Positions 16,752-25,244 of a stretch of 53,229 bases of DNA are shown piece by piece. The notes beneath the pieces are model-generated. The model did no database searches. It was not told the origin of the DNA and worked only from the letters and a program-made list of their open reading frames with translations. Each line of letters starts with the position of its first letter. Position 1 is the first letter of the stretch. Both the position numbers and the translations under genes were made by a program. Origin of the DNA: an uncultured Clostridia bacterium (GTDB lineage: Bacteria > Bacillota > Clostridia > Oscillospirales > Ruminococcaceae); contig CANQPB010000015.1 of NCBI GenBank assembly GCA_947625615.1, positions 1-53,229 on the forward strand, given 5' to 3'.

Positions 16752-16943
16752 GGGCGCTTCCCCGCTGTTTTCAGTTTAATCCGTGCCGGGCGAGAAGCTT
16801 GTCAAAAACGGGCGCCGGCGACTTTCGGGCTTTGCGGGCCGAACTTCAACGGTTTATAGTGAGATAGTCCGTTAAATCGCCCAAAAACAACTGGAAAAAC
16901 TGTGCATATATCACAATGTTTGAAAAGAAATTGTGAGATTTTA
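16752..16943. other. gene-free stretch
   Basis: No gene and no convincing terminator was found. The sequence before the strong promoter at 16944 is mixed GC-rich then AT-rich and shows only short imperfect palindromes such as GGGGCGCTTCCCC at the start. Confidence 0.5.
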
Positions 16944-16972
16944 TTGACAAGTTTTTTTATTGGTATTATAAT
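16944..16972 (+). promoter_or_regulatory. strong consensus promoter of small lipoprotein gene
   Basis: Perfect TTGACA (16944-16949) and perfect TATAAT (16967-16972) with a 17-bp spacer in AT-rich DNA; one of only two fully consensus promoters seen in the window, the other driving tRNA-Pro. Confidence 0.85.
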
Positions 16973-17023
16973 AATCTTGCGATTAACAAAATCGACTATT
17001 CTACTATCGGGGGATAATTTATT

Positions 17024-17467
17024 ATGAAAAAAATTATTTCATTGGCCTTGGTTTTAATGATGGCTATGCTCTGCCTGACCGCTTGCGGCGAAGAGCTGGT
17101 TGCTCCTGAAGGAACCTTCGCGAGCGATTCCGGCACCTACACCGCCGTCTTCTCCGACTACAACGCCGAAGAGAACACCGGCAAGCTCTCCATCACTTTC
17201 AGCGTTATGGATATGCCTGAGGTCGTCAGCGGCACCTTCTCGGTTGCTGTCAACGATCCTGATGCCGGCACCTATTTCGTAGATTTCACTCCTGACGGCG
17301 GCGAGCTTATCGAAAGCTTCATGATCTTCGATCCCGCTCAGCAGGTTGTCGGTCAGTATGCCGATGTCGGTGAGATCGGCGGCAACGGCATTACCTACTA
17401 TGCTGCCGCTCCTGAAGCTCCTGCCGAAGGCGAAGAGGCCGCTCCTGAGGCTGCTCCTGCCGAGTAA
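17024..17467 (+). CDS. small, probably abundant lipoprotein of unknown function
   Basis: A 147-residue lipoprotein with signal peptide MKKIISLALVLMMAMLCLTAC (lipid-carrying Cys at residue 21). The mature part looks like a small beta-sheet domain (GTYTAVFSDYNAEENTGKLSITF, GTFSVAVNDPDAGTYFVDF) with a C-terminal Ala/Pro/Glu tail. The codon choice favours GCT and CCT, unlike the GCC/CCC preference of its neighbours, and the promoter is consensus, both pointing to high expression. It has its own strong terminator. No family was recognised. Confidence 0.8.
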   Translation: MKKIISLALVLMMAMLCLTACGEELVAPEGTFASDSGTYTAVFSDYNAEENTGKLSITFSVMDMPEVVSGTFSVAVNDPDAGTYFVDFTPDGGELIESFMIFDPAQQVVGQYADVGEIGGNGITYYAAAPEAPAEGEEAAPEAAPAE

Positions 17468-17510
17468 TTGACGGCTGACAGCTAAAACGACAAAACGAAT
17501 ATGTTTTTCA

Positions 17511-17543
17511 GACCGGTACAGTTTTCTGTGCCGGTCTTTTTTT
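17511..17543 (+). terminator. strong terminator after the small lipoprotein
   Basis: Stem GACCGGTACAG/CTGTGCCGGTC (17511-17536) with a TTTT loop and one G-T pair, followed by seven T residues. Confidence 0.92.
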
Positions 17544-17815
17544 GCCTCGCTGCGCTCGGCAAAGCGGGGGCCCCTTTCCGTGTGCGAAGCGCCTTCGGCA
17601 CCTCGCCGGGGGAACCCCCGACGAGGGTTCCCCCGGCCCGAAACAGTCCACCGGACTGATTTCGGGCTCCCCCTCCTGCGTTTCGCTTCGCATTAACCGG
17701 AGTACGCCTGTTCGGCGTACTCCGGGGAGTTCCGCGGCTTCGGTCGCGGCCAGAGGCTGCTCGCCTCTGGACTCTCGCAAGCCTTTTGAAAAAGGCTTGA
17801 CCGAAAACTTTTTTC
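17544..17815 (+). repeat. mosaic palindromic element, copy C
   Basis: The most diverged copy. It keeps the hairpin order but with new arm sequences: a perfect 13-bp stem GCCGGGGGAACCC/GGGTTCCCCCGGC (17605-17637), an ACAGTCC/GGACTG stem near 17643-17659, a perfect 10-bp stem GGAGTACGCC/GGCGTACTCC (17699-17723), CCAGAGGC/GCCTCTGG, and AAGCCTTTT/AAAAGGCTT (17779-17798) followed by GACCGAAAACTTTT. It lies between two plus-strand genes, not at a gene end on its right side. Confidence 0.8.
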
Positions 17816-17873
17816 ATTATGCCGGCTTAAAACAAAACTATGTGAAAATCTGCTAAAAATTTATAAAAACCTA

Positions 17874-17901
17874 TTGCAATTTTTAAAATATATGTTAAAA
17901 T
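17874..17901 (+). promoter_or_regulatory. candidate promoter of the dehydrogenase gene
   Basis: TTGCAA (17874-17879) and TAAAAT (17896-17901) with a 16-bp spacer in very AT-rich DNA. The start codon has an AAAGGAG site. Confidence 0.5.
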
Positions 17902-17946
17902 AATAATCAAAGCCGGAACGGCTGTTTTGTAAAGGAGAGATTTTTT

Positions 17947-19095
17947 ATGGCTGATCGCATCGTACTCAACACAATTTCATACCACGGCAAGGGCGCTGTC
18001 GAAAACATTCTGCCCGAGCTTAAGGCGAGGGGCTTCAAAAAGGCCTTTGTCTGCACCGACGCAGATCTTCTGAAGTTCGGCGTCACGCAGAAAGTTACCT
18101 CGCTGATGGACGCCGGGGGCTTCCCCTACGAGGTCTACAGCGACATCAAACCCAACCCGACCATCGAAAACGTGATCCACGGCGTAGATTCCTTTAAGGA
18201 AAGCGGCGCCGACTGCATCGTCGCGATAGGCGGCGGCTCGGCTATGGACACCGCAAAGGCCATCGGAATTATCGTCAACAATCCCGAATTTGCCGACGTC
18301 AGGTCGCTCGAGGGAGTTGCTCCCACCAAAAAGCACGCCGTCTTCACGATCGCCGTGCCCACCACCGCCGGCACCGCTGCCGAGGTGACCATCAACTACG
18401 TCATCACCGACGTCGAGAAGAAGAGAAAATTTGTCTGCGTCGACGTGAACGACATTCCCGAGATCGCTGTCGTAGACCCCGACATGATGTCCACGATGCC
18501 GAAGAGCCTGACCGCCGCCACCGGCATGGACGCCCTCACCCACGCCATTGAGGGATATATAACCGCCGGGCATTGTCCGATAAGCGACATGTTCCACCTT
18601 GAGGCTATAAGGCTTATCTCGCACAGCCTGCGCGGCGCGGTTGCCAATACGCCCGAGGGCCGCGAGGGCATGGCTTTGGGGCAGTATATCGCCGGAATGG
18701 GCTTTTCCAACGTCGGCCTCGGCATAGTTCACTCTATGGCACACGGCCTCAGCGCACTCTACGACACCCCTCACGGCGTCGCCTGCGCGATAATCCTGCC
18801 GACGGGGCTTGAATACAACGCGCCGGTCGCCGGGGCGAGATACCGCGCCATTGGCGCCGCCATGGGAGTTGACGGCCTCGACAGAACGGACGACGCCGAA
18901 GCCGCAAAGGCGACGGTAGCCGCCGTCAAAAAGCTTTCCGCCGACGTCGGCATTCCCGCCGATCTCAAGGGCATTCTTAAAGAGGAGGATATCGATTTCC
19001 TTTCCGAGAGCGCCTATGCGGACGCCTGCAGGCCGGGCAACCCGAGAGAGACGAGCGTCGCCGAGATCAAGGAGCTTTACAGAAGCCTCATGTAA
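17947..19095 (+). CDS. fucO: iron-containing alcohol dehydrogenase, lactaldehyde reductase-like
   Basis: A 382-residue group III (iron-dependent) dehydrogenase that should interconvert lactaldehyde and 1,2-propanediol with NAD(H). It follows E. coli FucO closely by eye: AIGGGSAMDTAKAIGIIVNNPEFADVRSLEG, VPTTAGTAAEVTINYVITD, ATGMDALTHAIEGYITAG and GMGFSNVGLGIVHSMAHGLSALYDTPHGVACAI. The metal-binding Asp and His residues of this family are retained. No fucose catabolic genes are nearby, so it may serve general fermentative alcohol metabolism, and the substrate is less certain than the family. Confidence 0.88.
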   Translation: MADRIVLNTISYHGKGAVENILPELKARGFKKAFVCTDADLLKFGVTQKVTSLMDAGGFPYEVYSDIKPNPTIENVIHGVDSFKESGADCIVAIGGGSAMDTAKAIGIIVNNPEFADVRSLEGVAPTKKHAVFTIAVPTTAGTAAEVTINYVITDVEKKRKFVCVDVNDIPEIAVVDPDMMSTMPKSLTAATGMDALTHAIEGYITAGHCPISDMFHLEAIRLISHSLRGAVANTPEGREGMALGQYIAGMGFSNVGLGIVHSMAHGLSALYDTPHGVACAIILPTGLEYNAPVAGARYRAIGAAMGVDGLDRTDDAEAAKATVAAVKKLSADVGIPADLKGILKEEDIDFLSESAYADACRPGNPRETSVAEIKELYRSLM

Positions 19096-19112
19096 AATTT
19101 GCGCAAAAAACC

Positions 19113-19139
19113 GCGCGCAGGGAGTTTATCCCTGCGCGC
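19113..19139. terminator. terminator between convergent fucO and DNA glycosylase genes
   Basis: A perfect 11-bp stem GCGCGCAGGGA/TCCCTGCGCGC with loop GTTTA. Six A residues on its left give a T-run for the minus-strand gene; the plus-strand T-run is weaker. Confidence 0.75.
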
Positions 19140-19145
19140 TTTGCG

Positions 19146-19640
19146 TTATTGCGGTTTTATCGCCCTTGTCCATTCCTCAATCAGGCGCCCGAGGCCGAAA
19201 GCGGCGTTTGCCGGGCTTGTCGAGGGCGCCGTTCGGTGCTTTATCGGAAAGTCGGAGAAAAATTTTTCGAACAGCCGCTCCGCAGTCCTGCCGTTTAAAA
19301 TCACCAGCTCTATCGGGCACCGCTCCGAGAGCCGTAAAAGCTCCGTCGGCCTGACGTTTTTTATCGAAGAATCGCTCGACCCGGATATGTCGCACTTTTC
19401 CACGACGTCCCAGAGGGCGATTTTATTCTTTGCGAGAAATTCCCGTTTTTCAAAAAGCGTATCCGGCGGGTCGCAGCCGTATACAGCGCCCAAGACCTTC
19501 CAGAAGCGGTTCTGCGGGTGGCCGTAGTAAAACTGCTGCTCCCGGCTTTTTACCGAGGGGAAGCTCCCCAAAATCAGCAGCCGGCTGTCAGGCGTGTAAA
19601 ACGGAGGGAAGCCGTGCGTCAGCGTTTCTGTCGTTTTCAT
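19146..19640 (-). CDS. DNA-deoxyinosine glycosylase (uracil-DNA glycosylase superfamily)
   Basis: A 164-residue base-excision repair enzyme expected to remove hypoxanthine arising from adenine deamination. The family-6-like pattern LILGSFPSVKSREQQFYYGHPQNRFWKVL near residues 22-50 and the second motif VILNGRTAERLF near 110 identify it. Its ATG overlaps the msrA stop codon by four bases (ATGA), so translation is coupled with that oxidative-damage repair gene. The match is to the deoxyinosine branch, not to G/U-specific Mug, but substrate was not tested. Confidence 0.82.
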   Translation of the reverse strand: MKTTETLTHGFPPFYTPDSRLLILGSFPSVKSREQQFYYGHPQNRFWKVLGAVYGCDPPDTLFEKREFLAKNKIALWDVVEKCDISGSSDSSIKNVRPTELLRLSERCPIELVILNGRTAERLFEKFFSDFPIKHRTAPSTSPANAAFGLGRLIEEWTRAIKPQ

Positions 19641-20158
19641 TTTTTGCGAAATCCTTTTGCGTATTCAATCATAGCGGGGGAGACGTGGCAGTATCCCCCG
19701 GGATTTTTTTCGAGATATTTCTGGTGATACTCCTCGGCGGTGTAAAAGTTTTCAAGAGGCAGGCATTCCACGGCTATCGGCTCGGAATATTTTTCCGCGA
19801 GCTTTTTAAGCGCCGCCTCGGCGATATCCTTTTGCCCGGGTTCGGTATAGTAGATCCCCGTGCGGTACTGCTCGCCGACGTCTTCGCCCTGGCGGTTTAC
19901 CGATACCGGGTCGATTATCCTGAAATAAAGCTCCAAAATGTCCTCGAGGGAAATTTTTTCGGGGTCGTATTCCACCCTAACCGTTTCGGCGTGGCCGGTG
20001 TGGCAGTGCTTCACCTGCTCATATGTCGGCGAGGCGGTGCGCCCGTTGGCGTAGCCCACCGAAGTTTCGGTCACGCCCTCTACGGCGTCGAAAAAGCGCT
20101 GCGCGCCCCAAAAGCACCCCGCGGCGAGATATATTTCCGAAGCTGCCTTTTTTGTCAT
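19637..20158 (-). CDS. msrA: peptide methionine-(S)-sulfoxide reductase
   Basis: Repairs oxidised methionine in proteins. The 173-residue protein has the catalytic Cys in AAGCFWGAQRFFDAVEGV near residue 14, with GYANG, TGHAETVRVEYDP and DPVSVNRQGEDVGEQYRTGIYY, all typical of MsrA. No MsrB domain is fused. It starts 29 bp after the large lipoprotein gene and its stop overlaps the DNA glycosylase start, so the three minus-strand genes may share a transcript. Confidence 0.95.
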   Translation of the reverse strand: MTKKAASEIYLAAGCFWGAQRFFDAVEGVTETSVGYANGRTASPTYEQVKHCHTGHAETVRVEYDPEKISLEDILELYFRIIDPVSVNRQGEDVGEQYRTGIYYTEPGQKDIAEAALKKLAEKYSEPIAVECLPLENFYTAEEYHQKYLEKNPGGYCHVSPAMIEYAKGFRKK

Positions 20159-20187
20159 CTTAATAACCGTCCTTTCCCCGGGGCCGC

Positions 20188-22371
20188 TCAGTACATCGCT
20201 GCCCCGCTCTGATATTTTTCCGCTGCCCTGCCGTTTACCCTGATCTCGCAGTTTGCGTCAATCTTTTGCTCTATGCCGACCATGATCTGCCAGCCGGCCA
20301 TGTCATCGGTATACGTTTCCGGCGTTTCGACCGCCATGCCTATGTCGACGAAGCTGCCTGTCACCGCGATGTCGGTGACGGTCACCCTTGTCGAGCCGCT
20401 TCCGAATTCGCGGGCGACGATCACCAGCGTGTTATTTTTGAACCATTCCTCGGGATAGTTTTCCATAGCCTCGGCAAAGCCGTCGGGGCGAAATACCCGG
20501 TTCTTGATTTTATTATAGTAATTCTCAAGCTCCTGCCGCGAGTTGATAATCTCACAGTCGGGGTAGCCGTCGCCGTCGGTGCGGACATATTCCGCCGTAA
20601 AGCCGTCTTGGCGGCCTATCCCGCAGACAACGCCGCCCGACGCGTGCCGGTTGATGACGACATCGCCGGCGGTGATCTTTTTATCGAACTTAACAAAAAG
20701 AATCTTCAGGTCGATGGCCATGTCGCCGGTGGCGCAGTTTTCGATGTCAACCTCAAGCGTGCCGTTTTCAAGGCGCGCGCTCAAAACCTCATGCCCCTCC
20801 GAGACGGTCGGCTCATATAGAAGGCAGGCCATGACCGAGCGGGTCTCAAAGAAGCTTTCGTCGAATTCCGAGATATCGGCGCCCCCGGCAGCGCAGCTTT
20901 TTATATAGCTCTCAAGCTCCGCCGGGCTGTTTGCTAAAACGGCGTCCGAGCGCAAACCGTCCACGGGAAAGTCGTCGTCTTCCAAAACGCTTTTCTCGAC
21001 AGTCTCAAAGGAAAGCTCCTCCGAGGAAGCCCCGTCGGGCTCGTCCGGGGGCACGGGCGCTTCGGGAGTTTCTGAGGGGTCTTCCTCGGGCATATCGGCG
21101 GGAACGGTGCCGTCTGAAGCCTCGACGTCTCCGGCAAACTGCGCGCCGTAATGCTCCTCGAATTTTCCGGCGGAGCCGTAGTCCCAAGTCCCCAGCTGGA
21201 TAATCGCTCGCCCGCTCAAAAGGTAGTGTATAGGAAGCGCGTAGTCGATTATAATGCCGTTATATTCCGAGCCGTCTTTGCTGTAATTTTCCGATTCGTC
21301 CTCGGCGGTTTCTTCGCTGTCGTAGAGCATCATATAGGCGCAGCCGCCGTCGGTGAGATTCACGCTGTAAACGGCCTCGGGAACGTGCTCATAGCCGGAA
21401 AAATCGGCCTTTGGCGGGTTTTCGTATTCATACGATTCAAATATGCCGAGGTCTTTGGCAAGCCGGATCAGCTCCTTTGCCTCGGGGTCTTCAACGTCAG
21501 GCAGGGGATCGGCCTCATCGCCGTTTTCGGGATTTTCCGCAACGGTCTCGACGCCGTATTCGTCCACGGTGCCGAGGGAGGAAAGGCAGCCTTCGACGGC
21601 CCCGTCGCCGCCCTGTATAAGATAAACCACCGGGCCGACCTGGCAGATTCTCCCGCTGCGCTCCATCGGCTCGCCGCCTTCGGTGTAAAGCGCAAAGGTG
21701 GAGCCGAAGCCGCTGTTTGCCTCGCCCTCCGCAAAGGCCGCGGCGGCCTCCTTGGTGGCAAAACCGTAGGCGAAGACGGTGTTCCCGCCCCAGAACCACG
21801 ACATTCCGCTTATAGCGTCCCCGACGAGCGGCCGCATGACGGTATTTTCGATCTCAACGCCGGCGGCCTCAAGGCTTTGGGCGAACATCTCGGCCTGGGC
21901 GGCGGCGTCCTCGGCGGAATAGGTGCTTCCCCCGGCAAACTGGTCGCCGAAGATCGCTTCAAGCTTCATGCGGGTAATTCCGCCGCCGACGAACCTGACT
22001 ATGCAGTCGTCGCACTGCCACAGGTGAACGTCGCCGACGTAATCCACATTGACCTGATTGCCCGGCTCGCTGTAGGAAGTCCCGTCGGCGGAAAAATATC
22101 CCGCGCGGGTTATGGCGTCGTCGCGGCTTGCATAGCGGTAGACATATACCGCGCCGCCGTCGGTGTTATAGGCGAATATCTCCCCCGCCGAGCCGAAGGC
22201 GGGCCCGTCGTCTGTCGGCGTAACCCCCGCTTCGGGGAAAGCTTCGTCGAGGCGGCTGCACGCCTCTGCCACCTTCCAGGATACGGTGGGGTCTTCGCTT
22301 TCTGCGCCGCACCCAGAAAGCAGGATCGCGGCCGCAAGCAGCGCGGAAATAATTTTTTTAAGCTTGTTCAT
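20188..22371 (-). CDS. multidomain lipoprotein with internal duplications
   Basis: A 727-residue exported lipoprotein with signal peptide ending ILLSGC. By eye it contains two pairs of repeated domains. The first (about residues 30-145 and again about 325-425) shares the scheme DGGxxYxxxYxS, then YS..GS.Y, a strand region and a closing G.QFAG. The second pair fills the C-terminus, each beginning near a S(P/R)xELExYxxx motif and ending in a beta-rich block with a terminal VxxxKKI or VGIEQKI, resembling PrcB-C-like domains. Acidic Pro-rich linkers separate them. ATG 22371 has AAAGGAG eight bases upstream; the GTG three codons earlier does not. Function unknown. Confidence 0.7.
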   Translation of the reverse strand: MNKLKKIISALLAAAILLSGCGAESEDPTVSWKVAEACSRLDEAFPEAGVTPTDDGPAFGSAGEIFAYNTDGGAVYVYRYASRDDAITRAGYFSADGTSYSEPGNQVNVDYVGDVHLWQCDDCIVRFVGGGITRMKLEAIFGDQFAGGSTYSAEDAAAQAEMFAQSLEAAGVEIENTVMRPLVGDAISGMSWFWGGNTVFAYGFATKEAAAAFAEGEANSGFGSTFALYTEGGEPMERSGRICQVGPVVYLIQGGDGAVEGCLSSLGTVDEYGVETVAENPENGDEADPLPDVEDPEAKELIRLAKDLGIFESYEYENPPKADFSGYEHVPEAVYSVNLTDGGCAYMMLYDSEETAEDESENYSKDGSEYNGIIIDYALPIHYLLSGRAIIQLGTWDYGSAGKFEEHYGAQFAGDVEASDGTVPADMPEEDPSETPEAPVPPDEPDGASSEELSFETVEKSVLEDDDFPVDGLRSDAVLANSPAELESYIKSCAAGGADISEFDESFFETRSVMACLLYEPTVSEGHEVLSARLENGTLEVDIENCATGDMAIDLKILFVKFDKKITAGDVVINRHASGGVVCGIGRQDGFTAEYVRTDGDGYPDCEIINSRQELENYYNKIKNRVFRPDGFAEAMENYPEEWFKNNTLVIVAREFGSGSTRVTVTDIAVTGSFVDIGMAVETPETYTDDMAGWQIMVGIEQKIDANCEIRVNGRAAEKYQSGAAMY

Positions 22372-22449
22372 TTTTTGCACTCCTTTCGGGAGCCCTAAGG
22401 GCGTCCTCTACCCTTAATACTCTTTAAAAGGTAAAAATATTGCGCCCTC

Positions 22450-22487
22450 AAAAAATTTTTTTGCCCGGCCGTCTGAGACCGGGCAAA
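22450..22487 (-). terminator. terminator after the P-type-ATPase-like gene
   Basis: Stem TTTGCCCGG/CCGGGCAAA (22460-22487) flanked by runs of A and T (22450-22462), 22 bp after the minus-strand stop. Confidence 0.7.
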
Positions 22488-22508
22488 GATGTTGACTGTT
22501 TTTCGGCG

Positions 22509-25211
22509 TCAGGTCTTTGCGAGCGCCTGGGTGACGGCCGTTATCACCGCGAACAGCAGGATATAGGCTATCACCGTAGAGGAGCTGAGCGCGTTTACGA
22601 ATATTCCGATGAGCGCGAACACAACCGAGAGTATCACGCCGAGAATGCCGGAGAGAAGCTGTATTCCCACGCCCACCGCCGAGGCCCGCTGGAGTCTCTT
22701 TGTGCCGGTGATAAGCATGGCGAGGGAGGAAAAATGCCCGGAATAGATCATCGGGGAGGACATCTTGCCGACGTAGGAGGTCTGCTCGTCATATTCGCTG
22801 TGGAATCTGAACGGCAGCAGCTTGAACATATTGGGCGCCACGCCGAACAGCTCGGCTATGCGGGATATGCTGAGAAGCGAATCCACCGAACGAAGGATAA
22901 CCGTGATGTTCTGGCGCTCGAGGTCTTTTAACGCTCTCGCCACAGAAACCGAGGCCTTAAGCTTTATCACAAAGATCATCGCGAGCGAGCCGCCTATAGA
23001 AAGATACTGCAGGCTGGCGTCGTCCTTGGCATACTGCGCTTCCTTTTCGGGGGAGGGCAGGCCCTCGATCGAGTGGCTTTCCATAAGCGCGCGGTTTCCG
23101 AAGAGCACCCGCTTGTTCTGGATCCACCCCAAAAGCCCGAGGCCGTCTTCATAGAGGTAGCTCTCTACCGGGAAGAGCATTTCGGTCTTGCCCTTTATCA
23201 TCTTGTAGAATGTCGGCTTAAGTATGCTCTCCGTCTGGCAGCAGAGCGAAGCCGCGTAGATTATGCCGTCCTCAATGGGGGTTTTCTTGGAGGGCTTGAT
23301 GTTTATTATTTCCACCATTCCGTCCGGGAAGAGATCCACCGCGTCGACCAAAAGCGAATTGGTGTCGGCAAATTTTTCAACGGCCGAGTAGCCGAGCATA
23401 ACCGCCGAGCCCAAAAGATATTTCTTCGAGGCCTTTGCAAGAGGTATGTTAGCCACAAGCATCATTCCTGCGGCCGAGCACATGGCATAGGTTCCCGCCG
23501 CGCAGGAAAGCCCGAACATAAGCATTCTCGTGCCGGTGTTCACCTCTGTCGGGTGCAAAAACGCCGATATGATACCCACGACAAGGGAGATCAGCGTGAT
23601 TATCGGGACGTAGTATTTGCAGAACGAATCGGTCATATCGGCCGAATAGCTGTTCTTGATGAAGTCGGAAACGAATTCCGTCTTTCTTGATGTTGCGAGG
23701 GAGGGGAAATCGGTGAGGGCGCCCTTTGTGAATTTCGAGGCGACGTCCTCGTCGTCTATATGCATTACGCCGTATTTTGAATATCCTCCCGAAACATAGC
23801 GGAAGTTGCGCTCCGTTCTTGAAACTATGAACAGCTTGCCGACGGTGTTTATTAAAAGACCTATCACCGAGGCGCTGATGTATACGTTCGCAATTCTGTA
23901 CTGAACCAGCGAGGTGTCCGTTAAAAGCGCTATGCCGGAGGCTATGCTCAATATCGCCGAGACCGCCGCAAGGCTGTCGCTGTCGGCCTTAAGCGTGAAC
24001 AGCTTTTTCAGGCCGACCGCGATGACGGTATAGGAGACAAAGCAGGCGGCAAGGCCGAGCACTACGTTTACAAAGAGATAGGGCATGCCCTGGTTTTCCG
24101 AGCGGGACAGCAGGGATATCACAGGCAGGGAGAGATCGTTGGCGACCGAGATGTATGCCGAGACGAGCGACGCCACCAAAAGCACGCAGCATCTCACGAC
24201 AAGGCTCGCTTTCAGCGAGGATATGTTCCCCGCCATCTCCCGCGCCTGCTCGAAGCTTGTGAAATCGGCCACGCGATCCTTCTCCGGCTCCTCGTCCTCA
24301 TCTTCCGACTCAACGACAAACTGCTTGACCCTTTCGCGGCGCTTTGCGTTTAGATATGCAAGGCGCTCCTCCTCGGTGGCGTTTTCGTCAAGTCCTATTT
24401 CGGTGTTCGGGAGTATCTTTGAATCGAGATCGAGCTCAATGTCGTCTATCGAAGCGCGGTTCACCGGCGGCACCTTCGATTCGCGGTGCTTCGGGGCGCC
24501 CCTCTCCTTCTTGAGCTTTAAAAGTCCCTCCATTATAGCGGTGTTCGAGCCGTTTTCTCTTAGGGGTCTCAGCGGCTCGGTGCGGTGCACCGTTTCCTCC
24601 ACCGGCCTTATCTTCGGCTCCGCGGAAATATCCGGCTGCTCCTCGACCTTATGGCTCTTTGCCCCGGGGCGGAGGGGTTCTTGCTGCTCGGGAATTTCCG
24701 GCTCGGCGCGGCGTATTTCTGGCGCCGGCTCCTCAAGGATCTTTTCGAGGACGTCGGTGCCCTGTTCGGTGCGCGCGGCGTGCCTTAGACCCGTTTCAAC
24801 GTCTATCTCCGGCTCGGGCATCGCGGCGGGCTCGGTCTTCGGCGCGGAAATTTCGCTGTAAATTATCTCCGTCTCTCCCGTCGGCGCGGACTGCCCGTCA
24901 AGCTCCTCTTTGAAGGAAAATTCGGGTATAGTTTCCCGCGCGGTCTCGCTTTGAAGGCTTTCGTCCTGCGGGGCTTCTCCGTCGGTCTCCTCGGGGATAA
25001 AAACGCTTTGGTTGTCGCCGATTTCGAGCACGTCCTCGATGACTTCGGTCTTCGGGCCGAACTTTTTCGCCGAGACCGCCTCGCGGTCGTGCTTGCCGAG
25101 GCTGTTTATAAGATCGTCGATATCAAGCTCCCCGTCGCTGCGGGGAGTATGTGAAGTCTTTGAGGAGTATTCGCTGATGATGTCGTCAACAGAGAAATTC
25201 TTGTCTGCCAT
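22509..25211 (-). CDS. degenerate P-type-ATPase-like membrane protein
   Basis: A 900-residue protein. Residues 1-310 are acidic, charged and probably disordered. The remainder resembles a P1B heavy-metal ATPase: about eight membrane segments in a 4+2+2 order, a soluble loop with GNRALMESHSIEG matching the nucleotide-domain GNRxLM pattern, and ALKDLERQNITVILRSVDSLLSISRIAELFGV matching the usual ..GIxxVMLTGDN..A..IA..LGI block. The catalytic features are gone: the DKTGT site is DAVDLF (near residue 624), TGDN is RSVDS, and no GDGxND is seen. It is therefore likely a pseudo-ATPase with a structural or sensing role. It starts 33 bp after rlmB. Function unknown. Confidence 0.72.
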   Translation of the reverse strand: MADKNFSVDDIISEYSSKTSHTPRSDGELDIDDLINSLGKHDREAVSAKKFGPKTEVIEDVLEIGDNQSVFIPEETDGEAPQDESLQSETARETIPEFSFKEELDGQSAPTGETEIIYSEISAPKTEPAAMPEPEIDVETGLRHAARTEQGTDVLEKILEEPAPEIRRAEPEIPEQQEPLRPGAKSHKVEEQPDISAEPKIRPVEETVHRTEPLRPLRENGSNTAIMEGLLKLKKERGAPKHRESKVPPVNRASIDDIELDLDSKILPNTEIGLDENATEEERLAYLNAKRRERVKQFVVESEDEDEEPEKDRVADFTSFEQAREMAGNISSLKASLVVRCCVLLVASLVSAYISVANDLSLPVISLLSRSENQGMPYLFVNVVLGLAACFVSYTVIAVGLKKLFTLKADSDSLAAVSAILSIASGIALLTDTSLVQYRIANVYISASVIGLLINTVGKLFIVSRTERNFRYVSGGYSKYGVMHIDDEDVASKFTKGALTDFPSLATSRKTEFVSDFIKNSYSADMTDSFCKYYVPIITLISLVVGIISAFLHPTEVNTGTRMLMFGLSCAAGTYAMCSAAGMMLVANIPLAKASKKYLLGSAVMLGYSAVEKFADTNSLLVDAVDLFPDGMVEIINIKPSKKTPIEDGIIYAASLCCQTESILKPTFYKMIKGKTEMLFPVESYLYEDGLGLLGWIQNKRVLFGNRALMESHSIEGLPSPEKEAQYAKDDASLQYLSIGGSLAMIFVIKLKASVSVARALKDLERQNITVILRSVDSLLSISRIAELFGVAPNMFKLLPFRFHSEYDEQTSYVGKMSSPMIYSGHFSSLAMLITGTKRLQRASAVGVGIQLLSGILGVILSVVFALIGIFVNALSSSTVIAYILLFAVITAVTQALAKT

Positions 25212-25244
25212 ATAGATCTCTCCTTTTGCAAATGAATTCGCGGG

